Assembly (NCBI GenBank): GCA_964599885.1
Contig: CAZRHH010000024.1
Location: forward strand, 1 to 39,423
DNA: 39,423 nucleotides
From: CAZRHH01 sp964599885
GTDB taxonomy: Bacteria; Chloroflexota; Dehalococcoidia; DSTF01; JACRBR01
Direction: 5' to 3'
Under the pieces are notes generated by a model. The model searched no databases, was not told the DNA's origin, and was given only the letters and a program-made list of their open reading frames with translations. Shown here piece by piece: positions 1 through 8,138 of this stretch. Both the position numbers and the translations under genes were made by a program. Position 1 is the stretch's first letter, and the number at the start of each line of letters is the position of its first letter.

Positions 1-2
1 AC

Positions 3-392
3 GTGCCGAAGGTCGCGGAGCGGCGCGGGCGCTTCCTGCACGGCGTGGCGAAGGGCGTCCGGCACGCTGCGGCCGAGATCCTGCCGCACCGCCATGCGCA
101 CGCCGATGACGAGACGCTGGTCGCGCGGGTGCGCTCGGAGGTGCTGCGAGGCGCGGGCGTGAAGGCCGGCGAGATCCACGTCGACGCGTACGAGGGGTGC
201 GTGACGCTGCGCGGCCAGCTGGAGCAGGCGGGCGACATCCAGCACATCGTGGACGCGACGAAACGTGTCGAAGGCGTGACGGAGGTGCGGAACTATCTGC
301 ACCTGCTGGGCGAACTTGCTCCGAACAAGGCGGCCGCGCTGGGGAATGGCCACGCAACGCATCCGAATGGTGGCTCGGTCGTCAATGGATAG
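3..392 (+). CDS. BON-domain protein (possibly 5'-truncated by window edge)
   Basis: Residues 36-102 form a BON domain: an amphipathic helix, then the strand motif VTLRGQL (67-73) and the closing GVTEVRNYLHL (91-101). BON domains bind phospholipid or other hydrophobic ligands and occur in osmotic-shock and envelope proteins. The first 30 residues are basic and helical with no signal peptide, and the tail is low in complexity. The only start in the window is a GTG at base 3 with no visible ribosome site, so the real gene may begin upstream and carry another domain. The next small gene follows on the same strand 42 nt later. The domain is clear, the cellular role unknown. Confidence 0.75.
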   Translation: MPKVAERRGRFLHGVAKGVRHAAAEILPHRHAHADDETLVARVRSEVLRGAGVKAGEIHVDAYEGCVTLRGQLEQAGDIQHIVDATKRVEGVTEVRNYLHLLGELAPNKAAALGNGHATHPNGGSVVNG

Positions 393-434
393 TCGCGCCC
401 AAGTGCACGGAACGAATCAGGAAGGAGCTGTGTG

Positions 435-647
435 ATGGCTGAACTGAAGACGAAGACGCGCAAGAAACTCGCGGCCTCGAAGTTTGCTGGCCCCGACCGC
501 ACGTATCCCATTCCTGACAAGGAGCACGCCGCCAATGCGAAAGCGCGTGCAACCCAACAGGTGAAGAAGGGCAACCTCAGCAAGTCCGAAGCGGACTCGA
601 TACGACGGAAGACCGACAAGGTGCTCAAGACGGGCAAGCAGTCGTGA
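435..647 (+). CDS. Small lysine-rich conserved hypothetical protein
   Basis: 70 residues. I chose the ATG at 435 because AGGAAGGAG (418-426) sits 8 nt upstream; a GTG one codon earlier is also in frame. The protein is basic, with a central FAGPDRTYPIPDKEHAANA segment (residues 17-35) that I associate with small proteins found in phages and in many soil bacteria. The C-terminal half is helical and Lys/Ser-rich. No membrane segment or signal is visible. Function unknown. It lies between the BON gene and the His-rich gene, all co-oriented, so they may be co-transcribed. Confidence 0.7.
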   Translation: MAELKTKTRKKLAASKFAGPDRTYPIPDKEHAANAKARATQQVKKGNLSKSEADSIRRKTDKVLKTGKQS

Positions 648-729
648 TCGCGAACGCCGCGCCGTCGCGATGAGCACACAGGCGAATGCGCTATCCTCAG
701 GTTAGCGGAGACTTCGCGGAGGTAACGCC

Positions 730-1092
730 ATGACGACGCAGCAGGTCGAAGGCCACGGCACGGTGCCGGCGCATACGCACGACACGCGGGTGCACTCCCA
801 CGACCACTATCACGTCTCTCATCATCACAAGGGCGGGATGATGGGCGAGTTCGAGCACCGCACGCACTGGCACACGCACGACCACAACCACAACCAACTC
901 GCACACAGCCACGACTACAGCGTCGAAGACGAAGAGCAGGAGCACGGCAAGGAAGCGCACATCCACGACCACTCGGCGCCTTCGTCGATGCCGGAGCGCA
1001 TGGAGAGCGCCGGCGAGGCTATGGAAGTGGGTAGCGGCGCCTCGGCGGCGGGTGAAAATTCGGGTGATGGTCCAAAGTCGCGTATTTGGTAG
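730..1092 (+). CDS. Histidine-rich, probably metal-binding protein
   Basis: 120 residues with 22 histidines, all within residues 9-82, in H-x-H and H-H-H runs mixed with Asp and Glu (for example HSHDHYHVSHHH). The C-terminal 40 residues are low-complexity Gly/Ser/Ala with no His. No signal peptide is seen, so the protein is probably cytoplasmic. Such composition is typical of nickel, zinc or copper storage or buffering proteins, but I recognise no family, so metal binding is inferred from composition only. A strong GGAGGT (717-722) 7 nt before the ATG fixes the start. A TATCCT at about 695 could be a -10 element. Confidence 0.7.
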   Translation: MTTQQVEGHGTVPAHTHDTRVHSHDHYHVSHHHKGGMMGEFEHRTHWHTHDHNHNQLAHSHDYSVEDEEQEHGKEAHIHDHSAPSSMPERMESAGEAMEVGSGASAAGENSGDGPKSRIW

Positions 1093-1217
1093 TCCGTTAG
1101 ATTAGTGGCTCCGCTACAGCGCGACTAAGTATTCTCGTGCACGGCTGTTCGTTGGAGGCGTCCGTGTACGCGCGATCTGGCAGAATCGCGGTTGCCCAGC
1201 GCCCCGGGCGGACGCAA

Positions 1218-1514
1218 TCATCCGATCTGCACGACGCCCTCGGGTTCGTCGTCGGACTGCACTGCCGCTTCGATGTCCAGATCCTCCGGAATCTTCTCGA
1301 TCACCACGTGGTGCTGCTGGTCGCCGACGTTCTCGACTTCGAACGCGACGTTCCCGCCATCTGGTTCTTCCTGTAGCGAGAATGCGAACTCGCTGGCTTG
1401 TACCTTGACCAGCTGTGTTCCGTTCGGCACTTTCGGCGATCCAAACTCGAGGCCGTCGATCCTCCAGTCCTCTCCGTCCTTGAGCAAGATAGCGCACGCG
1501 AACCCGAGATCCAT
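1218..1514 (-). pseudogene. Remnant of an NTF2-like/cupredoxin protein
   Basis: The reading frame contains LLKDGEDWRIDGLEFG, like the last strand of an NTF2/SnoaL-like domain, followed by the first strands of a cupredoxin-like domain (VQASEFAFSL, then GNVAFEVENVGDQQHHVVI). It stops at VVQIG, before the loop and final strands that would carry the C-terminal metal ligands. The N-terminal lipoprotein signal and most of the NTF2 part are also missing. No ribosome site precedes the ATG at 1514, and the open frame upstream runs through the terminator of the neighbouring gene. I read this as a fragment truncated at both ends; the codon pattern is still gene-like. Confidence 0.55.
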
Positions 1515-1560
1515 CCGGCGTCGAGCCGGTTCAGCGACGGGCTGGAAACTTGAGACCAAT

Positions 1561-1590
1561 GAGAGGGCCGGCACCGATGCCGGCCCTCTC
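1561..1590 (-). terminator. Perfect 13-bp hairpin terminator
   Basis: A perfect inverted repeat: 13-bp arms GAGAGGGCCGGCA and TGCCGGCCCTCTC around a 4-nt loop CCGA. It lies 39 nt past the stop of the minus-strand lipoprotein gene. The T-tract after it is weak. Confidence 0.6.
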
Positions 1591-1628
1591 CGTGTCACTG
1601 TGCGTGCGGTGCCGCCGTCGGGGCGAAC

Positions 1629-2150
1629 CTACTCGTCGTCACAATCGAAGTCGACCTCGATGTTGTGATCCGCGGCGATCGTCTCCAGCTCTCGGCACGC
1701 TTCGGTCGCTTTCTCGATCTCCGAGAAAGCCGCGTCATCCAACGAGTTGAACGCCTCGTCGACCGAATCGGCGTCCCGGATCGTTTCTATGATCGTGTCA
1801 AACTGATCTCTTGCTCCACGCAGGCCACTGACGACTCGATCGTGCGCGTCCTTCACCTCGGCCGGCGGGTCGAGATCGTCGACGTCATCGGCGAACGTCT
1901 CGAGAAGCTTCACCTGCTTCTCGAATGTATCGGCGAATGCGTCGGTGGAGACATCGTCGCCGAGGTCATCCAACTCCTTGTCCAGCTCGTCGGACGCCGC
2001 CTGCTGCTCGTCGTCGAGCGCCTCGAGCTTCTCGAAGTAGTCTTCGATCGAGAGCTCCCCGCCACCGTCATCGCTACAGCCCATCGCCAGGCCGGCAACC
2101 GCGAGCGCCAAACCCGCCACGACCAAGAACCGCACCAGTCCATTGGACAT
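1629..2150 (-). CDS. Acidic helical lipoprotein
   Basis: 173 residues. The ATG at 2150 is preceded by GGAGGA with a 4-nt spacer; an upstream in-frame ATG at 2198 lacks a site. The N-terminus is a lipoprotein signal (FLVVAGLALAVAGLAMGC, cysteine about residue 25), so the mature protein should be anchored to the membrane outer face. The rest is strongly acidic and predicted helical, with heptad-like Leu spacing (EDYFEKLEALDDEQQAASDE), and ends in FDCDDE. It resembles hypothetical lipoproteins of Chloroflexota-like genomes. Role unknown. A perfect hairpin terminator follows at 1561-1590. Confidence 0.8.
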   Translation of the reverse strand: MSNGLVRFLVVAGLALAVAGLAMGCSDDGGGELSIEDYFEKLEALDDEQQAASDELDKELDDLGDDVSTDAFADTFEKQVKLLETFADDVDDLDPPAEVKDAHDRVVSGLRGARDQFDTIIETIRDADSVDEAFNSLDDAAFSEIEKATEACRELETIAADHNIEVDFDCDDE

Positions 2151-2261
2151 CCTGTCCTCCGTTCCTTCGGGTGGCTGCGTCAGTCGCGCAGCCGCCACAT
2201 CATGCCTCGTGGCGATGAGCGGCGCAACAATTGTTTCGACGGCGCGTGTCTGGGTTCGGGA

Positions 2262-3404
2262 TCATGCGGCGGGTTTGGCGGTGAGGCGCTTCTTGAGAAA
2301 CTTCAGCACGACGGCCTCTTCGGGCGCTAGATCGTGGAGCGATGCGGGCAGTTCGAGCGCGGCTTCCTCGCGGATCGCGTCGATCGTCGTGCCATCGAGA
2401 TAGGCGTCGAGTACGACGGGATGCACGTAGCATTTGCGGCAGACCGTCGGCGTGTTGCCGAGGCGCATCGCGACTTGCTCGATGGCCTGGACGACGTTGC
2501 GGCGCGCCTGACCCTCGGTTTCGAACGGCTCGAAACCCTGCAGCGCGACCGCGGCGAGCACGGTGCCAGCCCACGTGCGGAAGTCCTTCGCGGTGAAATC
2601 CTGCCCGGTGATCTCGCGCAGGTAGGCGTTGACATCGGCTGAGCCAATGTTCTGCTGGTTGCCGGCGTCATCGACGTACTTAAAGAGCACCTGGCCCGGA
2701 AGATCGCGGCAACGCTTGACGATGCGCGCGAGTCGAAGATCGCGGATGCCGATGCTGTGCGTCTTGCCGGACTTGCCGCGGAACTCAAAGTTCACTTTCG
2801 AGCCGGCGATATCGACGTGGTCCTCGCGCATTGTCGTCAGTCCGAACGATCCGTTATCGCGCGCGTACTCTTCGTTGCCGATGCGAATCAGCGTCGTTTC
2901 GAGCAGCCGGACGACAGTCGCGAGCACTTTGGTGCGCGGCAGCGCGGAACGGGCGAGATCAGCTTTCACGCGCGTACGGATGGCCGGCAGCGAGTCGGCA
3001 AACGTGAGCATCTTGTCGTACTTCGCTTCGTCGCGGACCTGACGCCAGCGGGCGTGGTAGCGGTACTGCTTGCGTCCGCGCGCGTCGCGGCCAGTGGCCT
3101 GCAAGTGCCCATTGGGGCGCGGGCAGAGCCAGACGGCGGTCCATGCCGGCGGGATCGCCAGCGTCTTTATGCGCTGCAATTCGTCGGCGTCGCGGAGCGG
3201 TTTGCCGTCGGGCAGCGCGTAGGTGAAGCCGTCCGCGGTCGCCGTTCGTGAGATGCCCGGCTGGTCGTCGTTCACGTATCGCAGACCCGCGGACTTCGCC
3301 GATACAATGGCGTCCGGCGTCAGTACGGCATCGGGCGGCGCGCCGTCCAGGGCAACAACGATCGCCTTGCGCGGTTTCTTCGTCGGGGCGGCCGCTGTCA
3401 CCAT
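2262..3404 (-). CDS. DNA topoisomerase IB (poxvirus/bacterial type)
   Basis: 380 residues, a normal length for bacterial type IB enzymes. These relax supercoils through a 3'-phosphotyrosyl intermediate. The N-terminal domain (about 35-125) contains IPPAWTAVWLCP and NGHLQATGRDARGRKQYRYH, family hallmarks. The catalytic set is visible: Arg174 (TLIRIGNEEYA), Lys211 (GKSGK), Arg276 (DFRTWAGT) and the active tyrosine Tyr326 (CRKCYVHP). It starts 5 nt after the epimerase stop, with AGG-rich sequence overlapping that stop, so the two genes are an operon. No sign of decay. Confidence 0.95.
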   Translation of the reverse strand: MVTAAAPTKKPRKAIVVALDGAPPDAVLTPDAIVSAKSAGLRYVNDDQPGISRTATADGFTYALPDGKPLRDADELQRIKTLAIPPAWTAVWLCPRPNGHLQATGRDARGRKQYRYHARWRQVRDEAKYDKMLTFADSLPAIRTRVKADLARSALPRTKVLATVVRLLETTLIRIGNEEYARDNGSFGLTTMREDHVDIAGSKVNFEFRGKSGKTHSIGIRDLRLARIVKRCRDLPGQVLFKYVDDAGNQQNIGSADVNAYLREITGQDFTAKDFRTWAGTVLAAVALQGFEPFETEGQARRNVVQAIEQVAMRLGNTPTVCRKCYVHPVVLDAYLDGTTIDAIREEAALELPASLHDLAPEEAVVLKFLKKRLTAKPAA

Positions 3405-3409
3405 CTCGC

Positions 3410-4213
3410 CTATACCTTCACTTCCGGGCCGAGATCGACGACGGCGCTCCAGCCGAAGGCGTCATCCTGCGGCTCGTAGCCAATCAGACGCTTTGTCTCT
3501 TCGATGTCCATGCGCTTGAAGCGGTTGTCGGAGAGCCCGTTGACGACGGCGTAGGTGATGTCGTCCGGCGCGAGGATGCAGCGGTGGATGAGCTGGCTCA
3601 TATCGCGCTGGCTGATGACGATATCGAGCAACTGCGGGTTGGCGCTGTCCGCGACCTTCGCGTGATCTTCGGCGGCGACGTAGGCACCGATGCGGATCGC
3701 GATGCATGAGAGGCCGTGCTCATACGCGTACGACGAGCAGAGCGACTCGCCGAAGACCTTGGTGACGCCGTACATGGTGTCGGGACGCGCTGGATCGTCG
3801 GCGTGCGCCTGGTAATCGACCGGATAGCCCATGATGGCGTGGACGCTGCTGGCATAGACCATGCGCTGGCACCCGGCCGTGCGCGCCGCTTCGAACATGT
3901 GGTACGCGCCGTGGATGTTCGGGCGGTACAGATCGTCACAGAAGTCGCCCTGCCAATCGGGGCTGGCGGCCAGATGCACGACCGTTTGCACGCCCTCGCA
4001 GGCGGCGCGGCACTGCGCCGCGTCCTCGATATCAAGCGAGACCACGTCGTCGAAGCGGTCGTCGGCGAAGTCGGCGCTGTGCGCGGCGATGCGCAGGCGG
4101 TAGTCCGCCTGGTAGCGCTCGATGTAGTCGTCGCGGAAGCCGCTACCGATGTTGCCGCCGGCGCCCGTGAGCAGGACGAGCGGCCGATCTCCGTTCATTT
4201 GGTCGTTTGCCAT
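3410..4213 (-). CDS. NAD-dependent epimerase/dehydratase (extended SDR, uronate-dehydrogenase-like)
   Basis: 267 residues. The Rossmann nucleotide motif TGAGGNIG lies at 16-23, followed by HLAA (NAD binding), YASSVHA (catalytic Ser region) and the YGVTK catalytic Tyr-Lys pair. Overall order and length fit extended short-chain dehydrogenases acting on sugars, closest in my reading to NAD-dependent uronate dehydrogenases (LAASPDW, SSVHAIMGYP). The substrate is an inference. The start may be the ATG at 4213 or the one at 4198. It is the first gene of a two-gene operon with topoisomerase IB, a pairing with no obvious functional link. Confidence 0.85.
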   Translation of the reverse strand: MANDQMNGDRPLVLLTGAGGNIGSGFRDDYIERYQADYRLRIAAHSADFADDRFDDVVSLDIEDAAQCRAACEGVQTVVHLAASPDWQGDFCDDLYRPNIHGAYHMFEAARTAGCQRMVYASSVHAIMGYPVDYQAHADDPARPDTMYGVTKVFGESLCSSYAYEHGLSCIAIRIGAYVAAEDHAKVADSANPQLLDIVISQRDMSQLIHRCILAPDDITYAVVNGLSDNRFKRMDIEETKRLIGYEPQDDAFGWSAVVDLGPEVKV

Positions 4214-4605
4214 GGCGTCAGCCTAGCGGCGGGCGTGGCATCCACTGCTTGCTCGTGGGGCGCGGATGCTTGCGGATCGATTACAGCGACGCGAAATCTC
4301 GCGGATGACACTCGATTGCAAGCGATCGTCTGGGGCCGCTGACCGGACGCCGGCCGTACTTGGCGGTAAGCTCCGCACAATGGAATCACAGCTTCAATAC
4401 TGCACCACCTCCGACTTACGCAAACGGCCTCAGAGCTGCTAGACCGCTCGTACCCTAATGGCCGAAGTATCAGGCTGAGATTCGCTTTCACCGGTCGCAG
4501 CTTGAACATCGAGTGGTGGCGGAGCGGATCTGGTCACACTACCGTCCTCGCGACTAGCACGATCCACCGCTCCTATGTGCAAGACGGGCCTCCGTTCAGT
4601 AGACG
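4214..4605. other. Non-coding stretch, no gene seen
   Basis: About 390 bases between the epimerase start and the transposase fragment. Frames on both strands are short and lack gene-like codon bias. It should contain the epimerase promoter (minus strand), but I cannot pick a convincing -35/-10 pair. Confidence 0.5.
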
Positions 4606-4863
4606 TCAAGCGGCTGCGCGTATCTCGGAGTCGGCTCGTGCCGGTTCACACTCCTGCCAAAGACGCCAGATCGCGCGAACGATGTAGCGCTTCAACGCAC
4701 GCTTTGCTTCGCGCCTCGTCTTCCCCTCAGCGACACGACGATCCAGGTACGCTCTCGCCGCTGGCAGGTGGTGCGCCTGTGTCAGTGCAATGCGATACAG
4801 CACGGCGTTGAGTCGGCGATTCCCGCCCCGGTTGAGTCGGTGACGGACGATCCCTGCGGAGCT
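4606..4863 (-). pseudogene. IS110-family transposase, C-terminal fragment
   Basis: The translation RHRLNRGGNRRLNAVLYRIA, followed by an Arg/Lys-rich helical stretch (KTRREAKRALKR...IVRAIW), is the C-terminal transposase_20 part of IS110-type DEDD transposases. The N-terminal RuvC-like catalytic domain is absent: homology ends near 4863, where the sequence passes into an unrelated reading. The fragment cannot transpose. No terminal repeats are visible; IS110 elements usually lack them. It marks an old insertion and deletion at this locus. Confidence 0.75.
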
Positions 4864-5039
4864 CACTTCGCCGCCACCGGAACGAAATCGTTCACGACCT
4901 CGTGGAATCGAGCCGTGAAGTTGCCTTGGAATGCATCGACCAGGCAATCGACATTAGCAACCTGCCGATCCCCGATGAGGTTCTCAGCCCGATCACGGCG
5001 CTCCTCTGAGATCCGGCGGTGCACGAGCACAATGTCCAC
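4863..5039 (-). CDS. Possible 58-codon ORF abutting the IS110 fragment
   Basis: A frame from GTG at 5039 to TGA at 4863-4865 reads plausibly (NLIGDRQVANVDCLVDAFQG, then NFTARFHEVVNDFVPVAAK) and ends just where transposase homology begins. It could be the 3' end of a gene cut by the insertion, or a small gene. An in-frame TAG lies 7 codons upstream of the GTG, and there is no clear ribosome site. I do not recognise it. Confidence 0.25.
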   Translation of the reverse strand: MDIVLVHRRISEERRDRAENLIGDRQVANVDCLVDAFQGNFTARFHEVVNDFVPVAAK

Positions 5040-5103
5040 ATGGTGTTGCCGGCGGAGAAAGGCCTACCGCGGCACTCAAAACGTACCGTGTCCACGTTCG
5101 TTG

Positions 5104-5328
5104 TCAGAGGGTCTTGAGGTACTCAAGCAACGCTTGGTGGTGGGCGCGAGCGATCTGCTCCGATTCGTCGAGCAGCGCTCGCCACGTGCCGATGTCCTGC
5201 TCGCGAAACGTCCGCGGCGCCGCCGGCGGGTCGCCGACGATCATCGCGATCCGTTCAGCCAAGCGCTCGTTGAAGCTGAGATGCGCGCGCATCGCTTGGA
5301 GGTACCCGTGCCAGACGTGCTCCACCAT
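5104..5328 (-). CDS. Small helical hypothetical protein
   Basis: 74 residues with GAGGG 4 nt before the ATG at 5328. The sequence is predicted mostly helical (HGYLQAMRAHLSFNERLAER at the N-terminus, LDESEQIARAHHQALLEYLK at the C-terminus) with a short Pro-rich turn. Soluble, no signal. No family recognised. It lies downstream of the ADKRLDRL-type gene (stop at 5423) on the same strand, about 95 nt away. Confidence 0.55.
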   Translation of the reverse strand: MVEHVWHGYLQAMRAHLSFNERLAERIAMIVGDPPAAPRTFREQDIGTWRALLDESEQIARAHHQALLEYLKTL

Positions 5329-5422
5329 GTAGCCCTCGATTCTTGAAACGAGAGTACGATACCGACCAGTACCGATGCAATGGGGCGTTTGCGCCCGCGC
5401 GAATCATCGCTGGGGAGCGCAC

Positions 5423-6184
5423 TCAACCCAGCACGCGCTTGGCCAGCGCGCGCGTGACCTCCAACGATTCTTCGTGGTCGGCCGGCAGCTCCCATTCGCC
5501 GACGTAACGCTGGAGTGCGGCCTTCGTCGCGACGATCTGGGCGATGGCGTCGTCCAGCTCGTCACGCCGTTTCGGCTTCAACGGATCTTCACCAGCGAAC
5601 TCATTGGCGTACTCACGGACGAGCACGTCAATCGATGCGAGCTGCGTCCAGTAGGACGCCAGCGCCTCGCGGATGAAGAACGCAACAGCGCGCAGTTTAT
5701 CGAGCGTCGTATCGGTCTCCGCCTCCGCGTGCGCGCCTGATAGGTCAAACGGCAACTCCAACGGACCGCCGCGCCCGACCAGCTTCACGGCATCTGGGCG
5801 TACGTCATAGCCGTGGTCGGGTACCTTCCCCTTGCGCTTCTTGCGTTGGCTCACGGTCACCGGCTCCGGCACGCAGGCATTCAGGTACTCGCCGACGATC
5901 CAGAGATCCTCGCGGTGCATGCACGCCTGCTCCAGCCACCCCAACTGCAGTTCGCGTTGCGCGACCTGACCGGACAGGATCATGATGCAGTCCGAGAGTT
6001 CACCGTTGACGAACCGGATGATGTTCATGAGGCGCTCGTACTCGCCGCTCGCCGCTTGCGAGACCGCGTCCTCGTAGGGATTGACCGTCACGCCGTCCTT
6101 GTAGTCGCGGAGGAAGATGATGGCGCGTTCTTGCGCCGTCAGGCCGGGCATCAGCCGGTCAAGTCGCTTGTCAGCGGCAGTCAT
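5423..6184 (-). CDS. ADKRLDRL-family protein of unknown function, copy 1
   Basis: 253 residues from ATG 6184. This start aligns exactly with the N-terminus of the paralogue at 37859-38965: AADKRLDRLMPGLTAQERAI here, GADKRLDRLLPALSAKERAI there, both followed by an LRD(Y/F)K motif. The two also share a helical C-terminal half, with a GED motif and an ELP motif near the end. The middle, 110 residues longer in the other copy, is not conserved. No membrane or catalytic motif is recognised; the fold is probably helical. The start overlaps a TGA in ATGA form, as in the paralogue, but the CCCH-knuckle partner gene is missing here, replaced by the integrase module 13 nt away on the other strand. Confidence 0.75.
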   Translation of the reverse strand: MTAADKRLDRLMPGLTAQERAIIFLRDYKDGVTVNPYEDAVSQAASGEYERLMNIIRFVNGELSDCIMILSGQVAQRELQLGWLEQACMHREDLWIVGEYLNACVPEPVTVSQRKKRKGKVPDHGYDVRPDAVKLVGRGGPLELPFDLSGAHAEAETDTTLDKLRAVAFFIREALASYWTQLASIDVLVREYANEFAGEDPLKPKRRDELDDAIAQIVATKAALQRYVGEWELPADHEESLEVTRALAKRVLG

Positions 6185-6197
6185 CGACGAGGAGCGT

Positions 6198-6917
6198 ATG
6201 TCGGCAATCGGAAGGTTCGTGACCGCCGTACAATCCCTGCGCGATCTTGGCCTTACAGAACCCACGTCCGCGTCGGTATCGGTGCCAATTTCTGATCCTC
6301 GTTGGCTGCTCCTGGGAGATCTTCATGCCCGTGCGCATCCGAACGACCCGCCATGGTCGCCGCTGGCCATCAATGCAACTCGCTCTGTGGGCTTCGCGGC
6401 CGGCAACCCGCCAGCCACAGGCCATGTTGTGGAAATTCGCATGGACTTTCGCCTCAATCTTGGCGCTTTGGTGTCGGCGCTGCGCGAAAATTGGGGATTG
6501 CTTCAAAGCAAAGGTCTACTGCGCCGTAGTCGGCCGCTTGGCGAAAGAAACTTGATGTTGCTCCGACACGTATGTCTGGACCACCCGCCAGGGACGCCGT
6601 GGAAGGATCTCCTTCGGCGTTGGAATGACAAATGGAGCGCTCGCGCTGGGTGGGTATACAAGGACAGCCGCGCGCTGCAGACGGCATTCCATCGCGCTGA
6701 GGAAGAGCTGTCGGGCGTGCGGCAGGGACTAGCGTGGCACTACGATCCATTCGCTCGCATGTCCGTAGAAGATCTTGAACTTGAAGCGAAGAAGGGGACG
6801 GCCGCGGCCGTGCGCAGACGCAAAAGGAGACATAGGGACGGACTCGAGTCGGCGGTTGCTGCCGGGATCTGGGTCGAATATCTGGGGGCCGCAGGGGAAC
6901 CGAAGCGCGATGAGTAA
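6198..6917 (+). CDS. Hypothetical protein coupled to the integrase
   Basis: 239 residues from ATG 6198 (AGGAG 3 nt upstream, rather close); a start at 6441 is possible because the N-terminal third is less gene-like. The convincing part is the helical module after residue 110: PPGTPWKDLLRRWN, then a Trp/Tyr pair, then FHRAEEELSGVRQGLAWHYD. I associate such W-N/Y-R-A-L-G modules with genes beside integrases or replication genes in actinobacterial and Chloroflexota elements. The C-terminus is very basic (RRRKRRHRD), suggesting DNA contact. Its end overlaps the integrase start by 8 nt (ATGAGTAA), so the two are translationally coupled. An accessory or directionality role is a guess. Confidence 0.6.
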   Translation: MSAIGRFVTAVQSLRDLGLTEPTSASVSVPISDPRWLLLGDLHARAHPNDPPWSPLAINATRSVGFAAGNPPATGHVVEIRMDFRLNLGALVSALRENWGLLQSKGLLRRSRPLGERNLMLLRHVCLDHPPGTPWKDLLRRWNDKWSARAGWVYKDSRALQTAFHRAEEELSGVRQGLAWHYDPFARMSVEDLELEAKKGTAAAVRRRKRRHRDGLESAVAAGIWVEYLGAAGEPKRDE

Positions 6918-8016
6918 GCGAGCGAACGGCGAAGGATCGATCTATAGACGTACCGATGGTCGGTGGTGCGCTTCCATAACGTTAGACCATGGGCGCCGCG
7001 CGCATTTCCTTGGAAGGACGCGCGCGGAGGTATCTCGAAAACTCAGTGCGGCGATCGAGGCACGAGAGAATGGCGCAATTGTCAATCCACCTCGCCAACT
7101 CGTTCGCAAATTCATGAGCGATTGGCTTACCGCGGTCGAACCGTCGCTTCGCCCCCGAACGGTCACCCGCTACGGCGAACTCGTTCGCCTGCATATCGTC
7201 CCTGAGATCGGCTCGCTGACGCTTACTCGACTGAGCCCACAGCGTCTTCAGAAGCTGTATGCAACGAAACTCGAGACGCTGTCGCCGACGACCGTCAACC
7301 ATGTTCACGCCGTGCTCCATAAGGCGCTCGGGACGGCCGTCAGGTGGGGACTCGTGAACCGAAACGTAGCCGACCTCGTCGACGCGCCACGCATCGCACA
7401 CTTCGAGATCGCCACGCTTTCTGCCGAGCAGGCGCGAACCCTTATCGACGCAGCCCACGGAGATCGACTCGAAGCGCTCTATGTGCTGGCGATCACAACG
7501 GGACTTCGCCAAGGCGAATTGCTCGCATTACGCTGGGCCGACGTCGACGTCGCCGGCGCGAGCCTAAGTGTGCGTGGGTCTATGCAGGCGACAGCGTCGG
7601 GTCTGAGGATCGTCGAACCTAAGACGCGGACGTCACAGCGACAAGTGACGCTATCGCGGGATCCTGTCGACGCCCTCCGCCGACACCGCGCCGCGCAAGT
7701 CGAAGAGCGATTGCAGCTTGGTGCGGCGTGGGAGGACAATGATCTGGTTTTCGCGAACGTCGTGGGTCGTCCGATCGCGGCGGGTAATTTATTGAGGCGT
7801 TCATTCGAACCACTCCTCAGACGAGCCGGCCTCCCGCGCATCCGGTTCCACGATCTGCGACATACACTGCTACTTGGGCGAGGTATCCACCCAAAGATCG
7901 TGGCCGAGATGCTGGGTCATAGCCGAGTGGGCACGACGCTCGATCGGTACTCACACGTAACTCCCACGATGCAGCGCGCCGCCGCCGATGCGTTCGATGC
8001 CATTCTGGCCCGGTAA
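6910..8016 (+). CDS. Tyrosine-type site-specific integrase
   Basis: 368 residues. The N-terminal 50 residues (GEGSIYRRTDGRW, then a Thr/Arg-rich turn) are an AP2-like arm-site-binding domain, and about 62-150 is the SAM-like core-binding domain. The catalytic residues Arg200 (TTGLRQGELL), Lys238 (EPKTRTS), His314 and Arg317 (FHDLRHT), His337 (MLGHS) and Tyr347 (LDRYSHV) are all present. Oddly, the helix after HDLRHT runs straight into LLLGRGIHP, whereas relatives usually have three more residues (RHTxATLLL), so activity may be impaired. It ends 123 nt before a tRNA-derived attachment-like site. The start overlaps the upstream gene. Confidence 0.9.
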   Translation: MSKRANGEGSIYRRTDGRWCASITLDHGRRAHFLGRTRAEVSRKLSAAIEARENGAIVNPPRQLVRKFMSDWLTAVEPSLRPRTVTRYGELVRLHIVPEIGSLTLTRLSPQRLQKLYATKLETLSPTTVNHVHAVLHKALGTAVRWGLVNRNVADLVDAPRIAHFEIATLSAEQARTLIDAAHGDRLEALYVLAITTGLRQGELLALRWADVDVAGASLSVRGSMQATASGLRIVEPKTRTSQRQVTLSRDPVDALRRHRAAQVEERLQLGAAWEDNDLVFANVVGRPIAAGNLLRRSFEPLLRRAGLPRIRFHDLRHTLLLGRGIHPKIVAEMLGHSRVGTTLDRYSHVTPTMQRAAADAFDAILAR

Positions 8017-8097
8017 CTTTGTAGCTCCGGCGCCGATCGTGCATGGCCGTCCGCCCACGTTGCTGTCACGGTTGCTGTCAGTGGCCCCCTGAAACAC

Positions 8098-8125
8098 AAA
8101 ACCGGCGCCCGAAAACGCCGATTTT
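8098..8125. terminator. Bidirectional A/T-flanked hairpin
   Basis: AAAACCGGCG at 8098-8107, an 8-nt loop, then CGCCGATTTT at 8116-8125. GC stem with an A-run before and a T-run after, so it can stop transcripts from either side, including that of the integrase. Confidence 0.6.
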
Positions 8126-8138
8126 GATTCTAGAAGGG

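Noticed and set aside
3716..4342. Plus-strand open frame over the epimerase
   Set aside because: The epimerase motifs on the other strand are unmistakable; this is a codon-bias shadow.
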